Assembly (NCBI GenBank): GCA_036346205.1
Contig: JARFJB010000002.1
Span: 1,545,501-1,609,500, forward strand
From: Vesta saturnalis
Taxonomy: Eukaryota > Arthropoda > Insecta > Coleoptera > Lampyridae
Length of the DNA: 64,000 nucleotides
Direction of reading: 5' to 3'
Below are positions 1 through 11,567 of this stretch, piece after piece. Numbering within the stretch: the stretch's first letter is position 1; each line of letters opens with the position of its first letter. Below the pieces are notes generated by a model. That model was not told the DNA's origin. It saw only the letters and a program-made list of their open reading frames with translations, and did not search any database. The translations under genes were made by a program, and so were the position numbers.

Positions 1-2640
1 GGGGAGAAAGAAAAGAAATGAGAAAAGTAGAGGAATTCTCGACGAAGAAGTTATGAACAGAAGAGAGTATAAAGAGATGCAAAGAGAGAATGGGAAAGAC
101 AATATGGGAAGGGACAGGAGTGAGAATGGAGGAAGCAGCGGAGAAAGTAAAGTTTAAAAGATGGAAAGAGGAGAAAAGGGGTTGGAAGTAACAGAGAATG
201 TAAGGAGGCCAAGAATAATGTAAGAAGAACACTAAGACAGTGGAAGAAAGGGAACGTAGAAAAAGAGGAATATAAAGAAGCAGTACATAAATACAAGAAA
301 ACATGCGAGAGGAAAAAAGAAGAAAACAAAAAGAAAAATGAAGATCAGATAAGGAATATCAAAAGTGAAGAGGAGGTATGGAAATATCTAAAGAAAGTAA
401 AGAGCAGAAGAAGGACGCAAGCGGGAATATAGATAAACGAATGGGAGAGATATTTCAAAGAGGTACCGGAGGGGCAGGATATACAGGAAGGAGGAGGACA
501 AAATAAGAAGACATATGAAATACATGAACCAGGACAAGTAATGAAAGAAGAGGAAGTAATAGAGGCAATGCTGAAGGTAAAAAAAGGTACAGCGGCAGGA
601 GAAGACGGGATACAAGGTGAAGAGTGGAAGTAGGGATGAGAAAAGGTAGCAAAAAGGATGCCTGAAATAGTAAATAAAATATAGAGAGGTCGAGAGGACA
701 CATATGTCCGGTGCACAAAAAAGGGGACGAAACACAAGTGACAAATTACAGAGGAATCACTTTATTAAACACAGCATATAAAATGTACGCGACGGTACTG
801 GAAGATCGGTTGAAAGTGGAAACAGAAGAAAAGAAATTGTTACCAGACGGACAGGCAGGATTTAGGAGAGAAAGAAGTACGATAGACAAGATACACATTT
901 TGAAACACATGGCAAATAAGGAACTCGAAAAGAAATTGGTGAAAATGGTAGCGGTATTTATGGACCTTGAGCCGCATTTGACAGGGTGAATAGGGAAAAT
1001 CTGTGGGAATGCTTGAGGAAAAAGAAGATGACCGAAAGACTAATAGAAAGGATGAAAGATATATATGAAGAAACGAGGAATAAGGTGACGGTGAATGGAG
1101 AATTAAGTGAAGAATTCATAACAAGGAAGGGACCGACACAAGGATGCCCACTGACCCCAAGCCTGTTCACGATATACACAGGAGATCTAAAGAAGACAAG
1201 TAGGAGGAGTGGTAGTGGGGAATAGGAAAGTGTAGTCTCTGGCATACGCTGACGACAGTGTTTATGGCGATGGAAGAAAAACAAATGAAGGAGATGTTAA
1301 AAACTATGGATAGATATTTAAAAATAAAAAGGTTGAAAGTAAATAAGACCAAAACCTAGGTGATGGTATTTAGAAACAGGGGAGGAAAAAGGAAAAAGGA
1401 GGAGTGGAAATGGAGTGAAGACGAGATACAGCAGTTAAAGGAATTCACCTACTTGGGATACACGATGAGACAAGACAATAAAGATGGAGAGCATATAAAA
1501 GAGCGAGTGAGAAGAGGGAATAAATTAATAGGGCAAGTATGGAGTGTAGGAGAAAGACTGTTCGGAATGGACTTAATGAAAAGGAGATTATTATTTGAAA
1601 AACTAATAAAACGTGTGGTGTTGTACGGGGCGGTAGTGTGGGGGGACTGCAAGAAAAATACTGGAAATGGGTAGTGGGAGTGGAAAGAGAAACACACATC
1701 ATCAGAGAGGAGGTGCAAGAAAAAAAATAAGGATGGAGGCGAGAAAGAGAACAATGAAGTACGAGGAAGAAATGAGTAGAAGATCATAGTGTAAAATATT
1801 ACAAGAATGCTGGAAGGAAATAAAAGAAAGAAAAATAAAATACGGACAAGGAACCAGGAAATAATATTATAAAAGAAATGGGTAGGTGAAAGAACAAGTG
1901 GAGAGATTGAGAAGTGAGCGTAAGATAGGACATAATTAGAAGGGACATGTATGTCCAAAGGCAGGAAAGATGGATGAAGGTGAAGGAAGGTAAATACAGT
2001 ACAAACTATAGGAAGATCAAGGGCGAAGGGATACGAGAATACTTGAAAGGGGATGGGAGGAACGAAAGAAAGAAGATGATATCGAGATTTAGGTGTGAAA
2101 ATGAAGAACGAAGGAACAAATATTTGAGAACTGATAAAGTGTCAGAGCATTTTGAACACCCTGTATACGTATTGCGTAATTTTGTTTGTAGTTCTATGCA
2201 CTTAGTTAGATTCCGTATATACATATATATTTTTTTTTGTTGTCAAATTGTTTTATAGATAAATTTGTTACGTGTGTTGCGACCTTTAGGCATGGTGTGT
2301 GTATGGCGAGCTTTAGTTTTTTGTTTGTTTGTGAATTATTCCGTAATTTAGGTTGTTTTTCCTTATTATTCCTCGTTTATAGAAGTTTGAGTAACGTTTA
2401 TCTGTATATAGTTGTATATAAGTTTAATTAGGGTTTATTTCGTTTGATTCCCGTAAAATATAATAGAAAGTTTTGTAAAATTTAAAGAAAGAATGTAGAT
2501 GTAAATGTATTTGTTATCGATCTGGCGACATAAAGTCGCTTAGTTATAGTTGTTCAGATTAATAGTGAGTATGTTGGTTTTAAATCATAGAGGTTGAATG
2601 TGGGACTGATTGTTTGTACTTAAATAAAGATATCGAGATG
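1..2640 (+). pseudogene. Non-LTR retrotransposon (LINE A), decayed, purine-rich sense strand
   Basis: The plus strand is strikingly A/G-rich and encodes broken pieces of an endonuclease/reverse-transcriptase polyprotein. In order: a charged coiled region (about 210-470), the pre-RT motif GTAAGEDGIQ (about 580-620), the RT finger region with TNYRGITLLN and DGQAGFRRERST (711-920), GPTQGCPLTPSLF (about 1130-1170), the catalytic YADD (1245-1256) and the FTYLGYTM region (about 1445-1475). A Lys/Glu-rich C-terminal domain (1947-2160) precedes a T-rich 3' untranslated part ending near an AATAAA-like signal around 2620. Stops at about 430, 633 and 1225 and frameshifts (for example just after YADD) show it is dead. 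The 5' end lies outside the window. RT role is known for the family; clade is uncertain. Long minus-strand Ser/Phe/Leu-rich ORFs here are shadows of the purine bias. Confidence 0.85.
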
Positions 2641-4454
2641 TTTTTTCACGATGATTATGCTGACGTTTAAAAATTTTGAAAACTACCGAGCCCTGACGGA
2701 TGAAAACGAAGTTTGTATTGGGGTACCATCTCTTCTTCCGTTTTTTTAATTGGTGGAACTAAATTAGATAAGATTTTTTTATGAGTAGTGGGATTAAAAA
2801 TCCAAGATGGATTTTTGGTAATAATTTGCTTGATTCTGAAACTGACTGTGCTCTCGAGTAGTATTACGGTGACGTTTATTGTTACGCTTTAAGGGGTGGT
2901 TTAGAACGTTAATATATTGGACCTTATGGTGTTTAACGAACGTACTTTTTTGTGTAGTAAGGGTAGTTAAGCTACTTCTGAAGAGAACCTGTAAAGAGAT
3001 TTTATTAAAACTGTTCATCACCAAAGGATTATACCTAGTGCCGATTTCGATTTTACGTAAAGTTACCTAGAGGACATCGTCGTGTTTTATTAGTGCTTCA
3101 GTGAACTCTTTGGATTATATCGCTTCTGCGGATTTTAAAATTAACGTTCTTGAGTGCCACTTATTTATCGTACGAAGCGTGTTTAAAGAAAAAGAAACTT
3201 TCGCAATACAATAAAATTATATTTAATTAAATCAAGTTATTAACATTTTGGATTGTTAGTGGAAATAAAACTATTTAAAAGATTTAAAGTCAATAAGCAA
3301 ATTGAGTGCACAAATTAGTATTTTAAAAGAAGTTTTTAATTTATGCAGTAACATTTTAACGAGTTTAAATCGAGGAATCGTTTGTGTACAAAAGAACAAT
3401 AGTCAACATTTTATTCATCATTTTGCCAGAGCAGGGAGATTTCATTTCCGTTATAGCAGTAACCGACCATCATTTTCTATTGTAACACAGGAGAGGTGTA
3501 ATTCTAGACCTTAAGGTAACATAATATTGTTTTTTTTATTGAATATTTCAAGATTTTTGTGTTTCGAGTTATTTTTTTGTGTTAACGAAGGTTTGAAAGC
3601 GGTGTCGTATTTTTTTTGGTAAATTAAGTTGTTGTTCTTTAAATTTATTCAGTGTAATTACTTATAGTTCTGGCGCTCCGCCTTCACACTTTGTTATTTA
3701 TTTTAGTATTAAAGGGCAATTGACCCTAGTGTAGTAGTGTGGGTATATAATCCACGAAATATATATAGGGCAAACCATTTAGACCGGCGTGAAGCAGCAT
3801 TCTGATCAGACATCCTGTCGCCTTGTAAGCCTTTGTATTTTTTTTGTTTATACGCATTATCGTATGTTTATATTTATCCTTTTTTTATTATTTTATTATA
3901 GCTTTGTTTAGGTTTTATAAATGTGTTTTAATTCTGTGGAAACCCTTTTGTGTTGCATAAAAGTTTTTTTGCAAATTGCAAGTTTACCGGAAAATTAGAA
4001 GCGTAAAATTTTAACGTAACGAAGCTAGTTTTTTTTATTATTGAGTAATAGATTTAGTGATATTTAGTATTTTATTTGATTTTTAGTTGAGAATTAATTC
4101 ATTTAGAGTGCATTTTATAGCTTGTTTTTTTTTGTTTTGTTTTGATTATTATTGAATGCCTAATTATTTACACTGAGGTGTATTAACGTAACTTTATTGA
4201 GTGTTTATCACGCTTTTAAGAGTATGTTTTTTGTATGTTTAGACACGCTATGTACTCGTAATTTTGGCACGACGACCCTTATTTTGACTACCAAACATTC
4301 TGGCGCCCTTAACCGAACCGATTTTGTCTTCATCCCCTATTTTGACTTACGTACGATTTACTATTCTGGATGTGCAAAAATTTTTCAACATCTGACCTAC
4401 ACCCATACGCGGGCTAGTCGGGGCAAAAAGGCCAATTTTATCTGTAATCCCGTT
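2641..4454. other. No gene recognised; AT-rich spacer
   Basis: No frame holds a long or motif-bearing ORF. Two stretches (about 3660-3840 and 4250-4460) are somewhat richer in GC and each contains TGGCGC, the start of many LTR-element primer-binding sites, but I find no paired LTR or gag/pol. They may be remnants of LTR elements; the evidence is weak. Confidence 0.4.
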
Positions 4455-4660
4455 CTACCACCCGTTTATACCGTTACAAAAGAAAGAGTATGTAGGCGGG
4501 GAGGTAAAGGATGAGGACAGGACGGTAGAGGAGATACTGGGGGGAAAAGGAAGAGGGGATTGTATGGAAGAAATATGGAAAAGAAGAAGATAGTTAAGGG
4601 GCGAGGAAGACAGTGTAGGTGGAGTGAGGTAAAGAGAGACATTAGAAATAAGCAAATACA
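4455..4660 (+). pseudogene. Fragment of a purine-rich LINE C-terminus
   Basis: Composition switches abruptly to A/G-rich on the plus strand. The reading VCRRGGKG...EEILGGKGRGDCMEEIWKRRR resembles the basic, Glu/Lys/Arg-rich C-terminal tail of LINE A type elements at the left edge of the window. A one-base shift is needed near 4513. Probably a 5'-truncated copy or a broken-off tail; the family assignment rests on composition and style rather than on a diagnostic motif. Confidence 0.45.
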
Positions 4661-4678
4661 GATATTAAGTAAGTAACA

Positions 4679-5320
4679 CCTGTTTTCATTTTGATGTGTT
4701 TAGTGCGTTTTTCATTCCTGATAAGCAAATAAGCCAATCCAGAGTCAGCATAATAGAAAATAAATTTCAAGAGCACGGTACTGTGAGGGATCTTCCAAAA
4801 ATCATTTGCTCACACAATTATTGCCTAACGTCAGAATCTGATTCTGATAACTCATGAATCAATTTTACCTTATAAAGATGAAATTTTTTTAGTTTTAAAT
4901 GTTTCAGTACCGAAGTTTGGCTCACATTGTATTCCAAAGCGGCGTTTCGACTAGTTGAATGGAGATTATCTTGAAATTGCCGTAAAATATTAAGCTGCAC
5001 AACTTCGGTTCATTTTTTCACAGGACGGCCAGTTTTTGGAAGATCCCTCCCAGTACCGTGTTCTTGAAATTTCTTTTTTATTCTGCTGACTGTGGATCGG
5101 CTTATTTGTTTATCAGGATAAATGTCTCAGAAAAGTCGACATACCTCTTGATGAGTTCTAACTCGATCGCCATATCCAATCATAATTAAAACTTCAATTC
5201 TTTGTCGCTCTGTGAGCGATACCATTTTCGTCAAACAGGGTTATTAATAAGGTAAATACTAGTAGTATACACAGGAATTTAAATCGCACTAAACACACCG
5301 CTTATCAAAGTGAAAACAGG
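4679..5320. mobile_element. Snap-back (foldback) deletion derivative of an IS630/mariner-like transposon
   Basis: The ends are inverted: 4679-4720 (CCTGTTTTCATTTTGAT...) matches the reverse complement of 5272-5320 (CCTGTTTTCACTTTGAT...), including a shared GTGTTTAGTGCG block. Inside, 4711-4803 is also an inverted copy of about 5030-5122, which is coding sequence for the helix-turn-helix part of the transposase. So both ends of the element derive from the same 5' end. The left arm has lost the start-codon region, with the jump at the short shared TCCTGATAA. The 3' half of the gene and the original 3' TIR are absent. It can only move, if at all, with enzyme supplied from elsewhere. Confidence 0.75.
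4818..5225 (-). pseudogene. N-terminal part of IS630/mariner-like transposase, truncated
   Basis: Starting at the ATG at 5225-5223, the minus strand encodes a helix-turn-helix domain: VSLTERQRIEVLIMIGYGDR, then YPDKQISRSTVSRIKKKF, then a second HTH (NAALEYNVSQTSVLKHLKL) and FHLYKVKLIHELSESD. It is clearly homologous to residues 1-120 of the intact transposase at 11568. Two in-frame stops interrupt it (one after CRLF, one after RPVKK), and it ends where the inverted duplication begins, before any catalytic DDD residue. DNA binding is the family role of this part; no catalytic activity is possible. Confidence 0.8.
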
Positions 5321-6439
5321 GTTTTGTTCGTTATTAAAACAAGGATTAGTCTGTTAATTTAAATCATTAATGTTTTTAACTGTAAGACCGTTATTCTTGA
5401 ATCTTTTCTTATGTAACCTATTCAAAATTTTATATCGTTGAAAAGAGGTTAAAAACTCTACCGAAGTAAAAAACAAAAAAAAATAGGTTGTCATTTAAAA
5501 AAAATATTGATGACGTCACAACTTTCAAAACAATTGATGGAAACATCTGAAAACACCTTTTTCATATGCCCTGTAATTTAAAACACAACACACCTTTTAG
5601 ATTTTGTCTCTATCATACAGATTAACGGAGTTACCGAATTTATCCGCTACTTAATTTCCACACAGTATGTGGATGTTACTGTACCTTAATACTATTTTAA
5701 ATTCTTGTTTGGATGTGATATATTTAAAGTCACAGCCGACTTATTCTTTTATTATAAGTCATTCAATTCAATTTATTTGTTACAATTTTCCTGTCATTTG
5801 ACAGCCATGGTTTTTTCACCTATTGGAAAGAGTAGTTAACTTTTTCATAACTTATTCAAGTTGTTTAACCGATAACTCATTGGCCCATATGAAAATTGTG
5901 AACTCTTGGTTAGTTTTCATAGACGGTATGTATTATTCTCTTTATTCTAAAGTCGATAGGTTCCAAAACATATACAAAGGTTACTTTGGTGCTCTTTAAA
6001 AAGTACCTTTTTGGGTAGACCGATATCCCCAGATGAAACAGCTGTCGCAAAAAATAAACCAGTTAAATAACTCCAAAAATGTTTGCCGTATAAAACCCGA
6101 TTACATGTTTTTATGTTAACTTTACATCTTTGATAATATTTGTTTTTCAACTTTTTTTATATCCATTTTTTAATTTTTTGCAATATATATTTCAGTTGTC
6201 TTTTGTGTAAAATAATTAAATGACACATATATTTAACACGTATACAAATTGCTTCAAACTAATTGTGAAACTTGTACCCAAAAAGAAACCTTCCCACCTA
6301 CGTATTATACCTACGTACGTAGATACAGAAGGTTATTCAATCGACTTTTTTTCACTATCGTTAAATCGACTTATTGACTCATTTTACTACTTTTGGCCAA
6401 GTTTCGCCAAGATCGGCCATCATGTGTGGATGTCTTATG
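5321..6439. other. No gene recognised
   Basis: AT-rich sequence without a convincing ORF. A minus-strand ORF at 5947-6150 (67 codons) shows no motif I know. From about 6220 the sequence grades into the dispersed repeat described in the next entry. Confidence 0.4.
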
Positions 6440-8030
6440 TGTGTCTGTGTGTATGCCTGTCTGGATGTATGTTAGTATCTACGATAACTCCAGAAAGAAA
6501 ATACCTACGTACTTGAAATGTTGTATTTAAGCTTGTTTTCATTTGACTTAGAGCAGATTAGACTTTGGGAGAAATCCAGCGGTGGTGTTGGGGGGGGGGG
6601 GGTTATTAGGGGAAGTTTTTGGTTTTTATCAAATATTTCTAAAACAGCTGCATATTTCAAAGATATAGAAATACCTTGATACAGATCTTAAACATATCGA
6701 TTAATTATGTTCTATGCAATTATTTGATATGACGCGTAATTTAGCGGCAAAAAAATTCCTAAGGTAGAATTTAAGTGTAAGTTAAAATTTTTTCATTGTC
6801 TGAATAACGATTAATTTTATAAGAACAAGTGTAGACGTATCTTTAAAGAAAATTTTCTTTTTTTCTTTATAAAGTTATTAAATGTAAAGTGAAATAAATG
6901 TAAAAATTATATACATATGGTTGAAAATTCTGAAGCTGTATTATCGATATTCTTATAGAAGCGGGAATTTGTTTTTACGGAAACATGTATTTATGTCTAT
7001 TAACCTCTATCTGACATGAAATTTTAAACGTCATTCTGACGTTGTTGTTTTTGTTTTTACAATGTTGCCTGTTTTCGTTATGAACGTGTAAAAAAGAGGT
7101 TGCATAGTTAGGTATCCTAAAATATCTGGTGTGGGACACCACACGACCTTCCAACCTACAAATGGAAATTAAAAGAAATAAAATAACTTTAATAACATTT
7201 TTTAGAATAATATCTTTATATACCTTTATAATAAGCTCATCACGTAAATATGTACCATTTTAAAAGCAAAAACAATAATCTATGTCACACAGACGTTTAA
7301 AACTTCTGGACAGACAGAGATAAGTGGACATCTAGAATTAAACGAATGAAATAATTTTAATTATAATAATTTTAGGGTAACTATGTAACCTCTTTCATAC
7401 GTTCATAATGAAAACAGGCAACATTGTAAAAACAAAAACAGTAATCTTTGCCAGAAGGACGTTTAAAACTTCATTCCAGATAGACATAAATAATACGTGT
7501 TAACATAAAAAAAAATTCCAAAGCCACCCGCTTCTATAAAATATCAATGATACATTTTAACCATTTTCATTCATACTTAATTATTTTTTAAACTTATCTC
7601 GCATTATATTAAGAAACTTTATAAAGAATAGTTATGAAAAATTAAATTTCCTTTAAAAAATATGTATGCACTTCTTTCTAATAAAATGAATCCTTATTCA
7701 GATATTGAAAAAATCTGAACTAGAACTTAAATTTTACTTTAGGAATCTTTTACCGCTAAACTATGCGTCGTATTAAAAAATTCCATAGAATGTAATTAAT
7801 AGATACGTTTAAGGTCTTTGTCTGGGTATTTTAATATCTTTGAAATATGCAGTTGTCTTAGAAATATTTGATAAAAACCAAAAACTGACATTAATAAACC
7901 ACCCCTATCCTCCGCTGGATTCCTTCCAAAATCTAATCAGCTCTAAGCCAAATGAAAACTAGATTAAAAACAAAATTTTAAGTACGTAGGTATTTATAGG
8001 AGTTATCGTGGATACTAACATACACACACT
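6440..8030. repeat. Large imperfect inverted repeat made of a dispersed repeat family
   Basis: The left arm (about 6465-7117) reads outward-in as GTATGTTAGTATCTACGATA ... GTTTTTGGTTTTTATCAAAT ... ATAGAAGCGGGAATTTG ... GTTGCCTGTTTTCGTTATGA. The right arm (about 7370-8015) carries the same blocks in reverse order on the minus strand, for example GTATCCACGATAACTCC at its outer end. The 250-bp centre holds a further minus-strand copy of the GTTGCCTG-type unit. Arms are diverged by many substitutions and small indels, so this is old. The left arm contains a run of 13 G (6590-6602). Function unknown; a non-autonomous DNA element or paired copies inserted head to head both fit. Confidence 0.7.
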
Positions 8031-8100
8031 CACACACACACACGCACACACACCACACCCACACACCACACACCCACCCACCACACACACACTCACACAC

Positions 8101-8134
<34 letters not shown>

Positions 8135-8530
8135 ACACACACACGCACACGACCACCCAAGCATCCCACACACACCACCACACGCACACGACACGCACGC
8201 ACACGCACGCACACGCAACCACACGCAACCACACGCAACCACACGCACACACGCAACCACACGCACCACGCACCCACACACACGCACCACAGCACCACAC
8301 GCACGCACACACGCACGCACGCACGCACGCAGCACGCACACCACGCACGACACGCACGACACACACACACAAGACACACACACAACACACACGACGCACA
8401 CGACACACGCACACGCACACGCAGACGACACAGACGCAGACGCAGACGCAGACGTAGACGCAGACGCAAACGCAAACGCACAGCATGCACGCACGCACGC
8501 ACGACGACACAGCACGCACGCAAGACACAG
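8018..8530. repeat. Simple-sequence tract: CA / CACACG / CAGACG variants
   Basis: Alternating purine-pyrimidine CA repeats with many interspersed CACGCA and CACACG variants, passing to CAGACG near 8430-8470. It grows directly out of the GTGTGTCTGTGTG-like seed present at the same place in the left arm of the inverted repeat (about 6437-6460), so it probably expanded from that seed. Long ORFs in both strands here are an artefact of the repeat. Confidence 0.9.
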
Positions 8531-10508
8531 AACAGACAACAGACAGACAGACAGACAGACACAGACAGACGACGACGACAGACACAGACAGACACAGACA
8601 GACAGACAGCACAGACAGACACAGACAGACACAGACAGACACAGACAGACAGACAGACACACAGACAGACACAGACAGACACAGACAGACACGACAGACA
8701 CGACACAGACAGACACAGACAGACACAGACAGACACAGACAGACACAGACAGACACAGACAGACACAGACAGACAGACAGACGAACAGACAGACACAGAC
8801 AGACACAGACAGACACAGACAGACACAGAACAGACACAGACAGACACAGACAGACACAGACAGAACACAGACACAGACACACAGACACAGACACAGACAG
8901 ACACAGACAGACACAGACAGAACAGACAGACACAGACAGACACAGACAGACACAGACAGACACAGAACACAGACAGACACAGACAGACACAGACAGACAC
9001 AGACACAGCACAGACAGACAGACAGACAGACACAGACAGACACAGACAGACACAGACAGACACAGACAGAACAGACAGACACAGACAGACACAGACAGAC
9101 ACAGACAGACACAGACAGACACAGACAGACACAGACAGACACAGACAGACACAGACAGACACAGAACGACACAGACAGACACAGACAGACACAGACAGAC
9201 ACAGACAGACACAGACAGACACAGACAGACAACAGACAGACACAGACAGACACAGACAGACACAGACAGACACAGACAGACACAGACAGACACAGACAGA
9301 CACAGACAGACACAGACAGACATAGACAGACAAAGACACAGACAGACACAGACAGACACAGACAGACACAGACAGACACAGACAGACACAGACAGACACA
9401 GACAGACACAGACAGACACAGACAGACACAGACAGACACAGACAGACAACAGACAGACACAGACAGACACAGACAGACACAGACAGACACAGACAGACAC
9501 AGACAGACACAGACAGAACAGACAGACACAGAAGACACAGACAGACACAGACAGACACAGACAGACACAGACAGACACAGACAGACACAGACAGACACAG
9601 ACAGACACACAGACACAGACAGACACAGCACAGAACAGAACAGACAGACACAGACAGCACAGACAGACACAGACAGACACAGACAGACACAAGACACAGC
9701 AACAGACAGACGAACACAGACAGACACAGACAGACACATGAACAGACAGACAGACAGCACAGACAGACACAGACAGACACAGAGCAGACAGAACAGACAG
9801 ACACAGACAGACACAGACAGACACAGACAGACACAGACAGACACAGACAGACAGACAGACACAGACAGACACAGACAGACACAGACAGACACAGACAGAC
9901 ACAGACAGACACAGACAGACACAGACAGACACAGACAGACACAGACAGACACAAAGACAAGACGACACAGACAGACACAGACAGACACAGACAGACACAG
10001 ACAGACACAGCACAGAACAGTTACAGACACAGACAGAACACAGACAGAAGTAACAGACACAGACAGACACAGACAGACACAGATTCAACAGTACAAGACA
10101 GACACAGACAGACACAGACAGACACAAAGAATGTTACACAACAGCAGACACACGACAGACACAGACAGACACAGACAGACACAGACAGACACAGACAGAT
10201 TTTCACAGACAGAACAGACAGACAAAGACAGACGAACAGACACAGACAGACACAGACAGACACAGACAGACACAGACAGACACAGACAGACACAGACAGA
10301 CACAGACAGACACAGACAGACACAGACAGACAGACAGACACAGACAGACACAGACAGACACAGACAGACACAGACAGACACAGACAGACACAGACAGACA
10401 CAGACAGACACAGACAGACACAGACAGACACAGACAGACACAGACAGACACAGACACAGACAGACACAGACAGACACAGACAGACACAGACAGACACAGA
10501 CAGACACA
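8531..10508. repeat. Tandem array of a 10-bp unit (ACAGACAGAC)n, about 2 kb
   Basis: The dominant period is ten bases, ACAGACAGAC, interrupted by ACAG-only runs, single-base gains or losses and short unrelated insertions (around 9738, 10020, 10086, 10130, 10200). Because ten is not divisible by three the array stays open in several frames on both strands, producing spurious Asp-Thr-Asp-Arg-His-Arg or Cys-Leu-Ser-Val proteins. The abundance of one-base slips may be true divergence or long-read assembly error. Confidence 0.95.
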
Positions 10509-10670
10509 CTTGTTTTTGCGTTTACAGTGTTGCCTATTTTCGTAATGAACTTCTTATAAAATAGGTTACACAATAACAATCCTAAAAAAATGTTATTAAA
10601 ACTATTTCATTTCTTTTAGTTTCCATATGGTTGTGTGGTGGTCCGCGCCAGATGTTTAATACAGATACAG
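10509..10670 (+). repeat. Copy of the GTTGCCTG dispersed repeat
   Basis: Immediately after the decamer array the sequence reads GTTTACAGTGTTGCCTATTT, then CGTAATGAAC, then a TAAAATAGGTTACACAA block, then CTATTTCATTTCTTTTAGTT and a GTGTGGTGG block. The same ordered blocks occur at 7030-7150 and 62270-62430 on the plus strand, and at 7180-7480 and 47985-48140 on the minus strand. Confidence 0.7.
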
Positions 10671-10933
10671 CTATCGTGTAGAGAATGATGAAAACGTGTG
10701 CAACGGTCAAAAATGGAATCGATTTTTTTCACAACAATACTTGAGTAATGCATGTATAGCGCATAAGAAAGTAAGAAAGAAACCAATCCCCTACTAAATA
10801 TCCGACGAATACATAGATTGTCAAATATAGTGTATACGCCTGATTCGTAAAAGCATGGTGTGTACTTTATTTTTGACCTTTTATGATTTTTGAGTTCAAA
10901 GTGATTGGTTTTTAACCAAAAGTTGTATAGGTA

Positions 10934-11294
10934 CACTGTGTCCGTAAAGTATGGAACAAATTAATTTTTAGATAAACAGACCATTTTAAGAAATAATCCT
11001 GAAACACGTCGATTTTTGATTCTAATTTACCGTATTTTAAAATAATAATCTAATATACAGGGTGAATTACTTTCGAGTAATGATGTCACCGCCATTTTTT
11101 TTTAATGGAACACCCCCATTTTGTTACAATTTTCGGATTGCTCTAGCTGAGCTGATTCCAAAAATGTATCACATGTTGATTCCAATTGGTACAGGGTGGA
11201 CAAAAATACAATAGTTTTGTGTGTGCTAATAAAGTAACGCATAACATTCTTTATTAGTTAAATTAACAATATTATCAAAAATACTTGTTGTCTA
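10934..11294 (+). repeat. Left 361-bp TIR of the 10934 transposon
   Basis: Inverted counterpart of 12654-13014. It ends internally at ATACTTGTTGTCTA, matched by TAGACAACAAGTAT at the right arm. It probably contains transposase binding sites and the transposase promoter, by analogy with the superfamily. Confidence 0.9.
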
Positions 11295-11567
11295 GCGGAA
11301 ATTGGTTTAAATGTAGTTTGTAATGTTTTGTTACATTATTAGGTTAATAAAAATTAGCTGTTTTCAAGTTTGGTACACGTGGTCTAGCAGACAGAATATG
11401 AAAGAGATTAATTCTTATCAATTAAAAAAAAACATAGTCGTCTAGTTTTTTGTGAAATGTCATTATTTGTTTAGTAATTTATTGATGTTCAGTGACAGTT
11501 TACTACTACAATATTTATGGTATTCGTGAATGTTTTAATTATTGCTTGGATTTAATTTAAAGTAGAA

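Noticed and set aside
51..744. Minus-strand ORFs rich in Ser, Phe, Leu and Pro over LINE A
   Set aside because: Complement of a purine-rich coding strand; no motifs, and the plus strand carries clear RT motifs.
1449..1958. 169-codon minus-strand ORF
   Set aside because: Same purine-bias shadow, antisense to the LINE A RT thumb and C-terminal region.
3660..4460. TGGCGC words as LTR primer-binding sites
   Set aside because: No paired LTRs, no gag/pol and the similarity beyond TGGCGC is poor.
8531..10508. Regularly spaced repeats as a possible CRISPR array
   Set aside because: A continuous 10-bp tandem without unique spacers, in a eukaryotic setting with LINEs and spliced transposase genes.
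7959..10579. Very long ORFs on both strands (up to 722 codons; Cys-Leu-Ser-Val-rich or Asp-Thr-Arg-His-Gln-rich)
   Set aside because: They are translations of the CA and ACAGACAGAC arrays, open in several frames at once because the repeat has no stop codon; no non-repetitive coding content.
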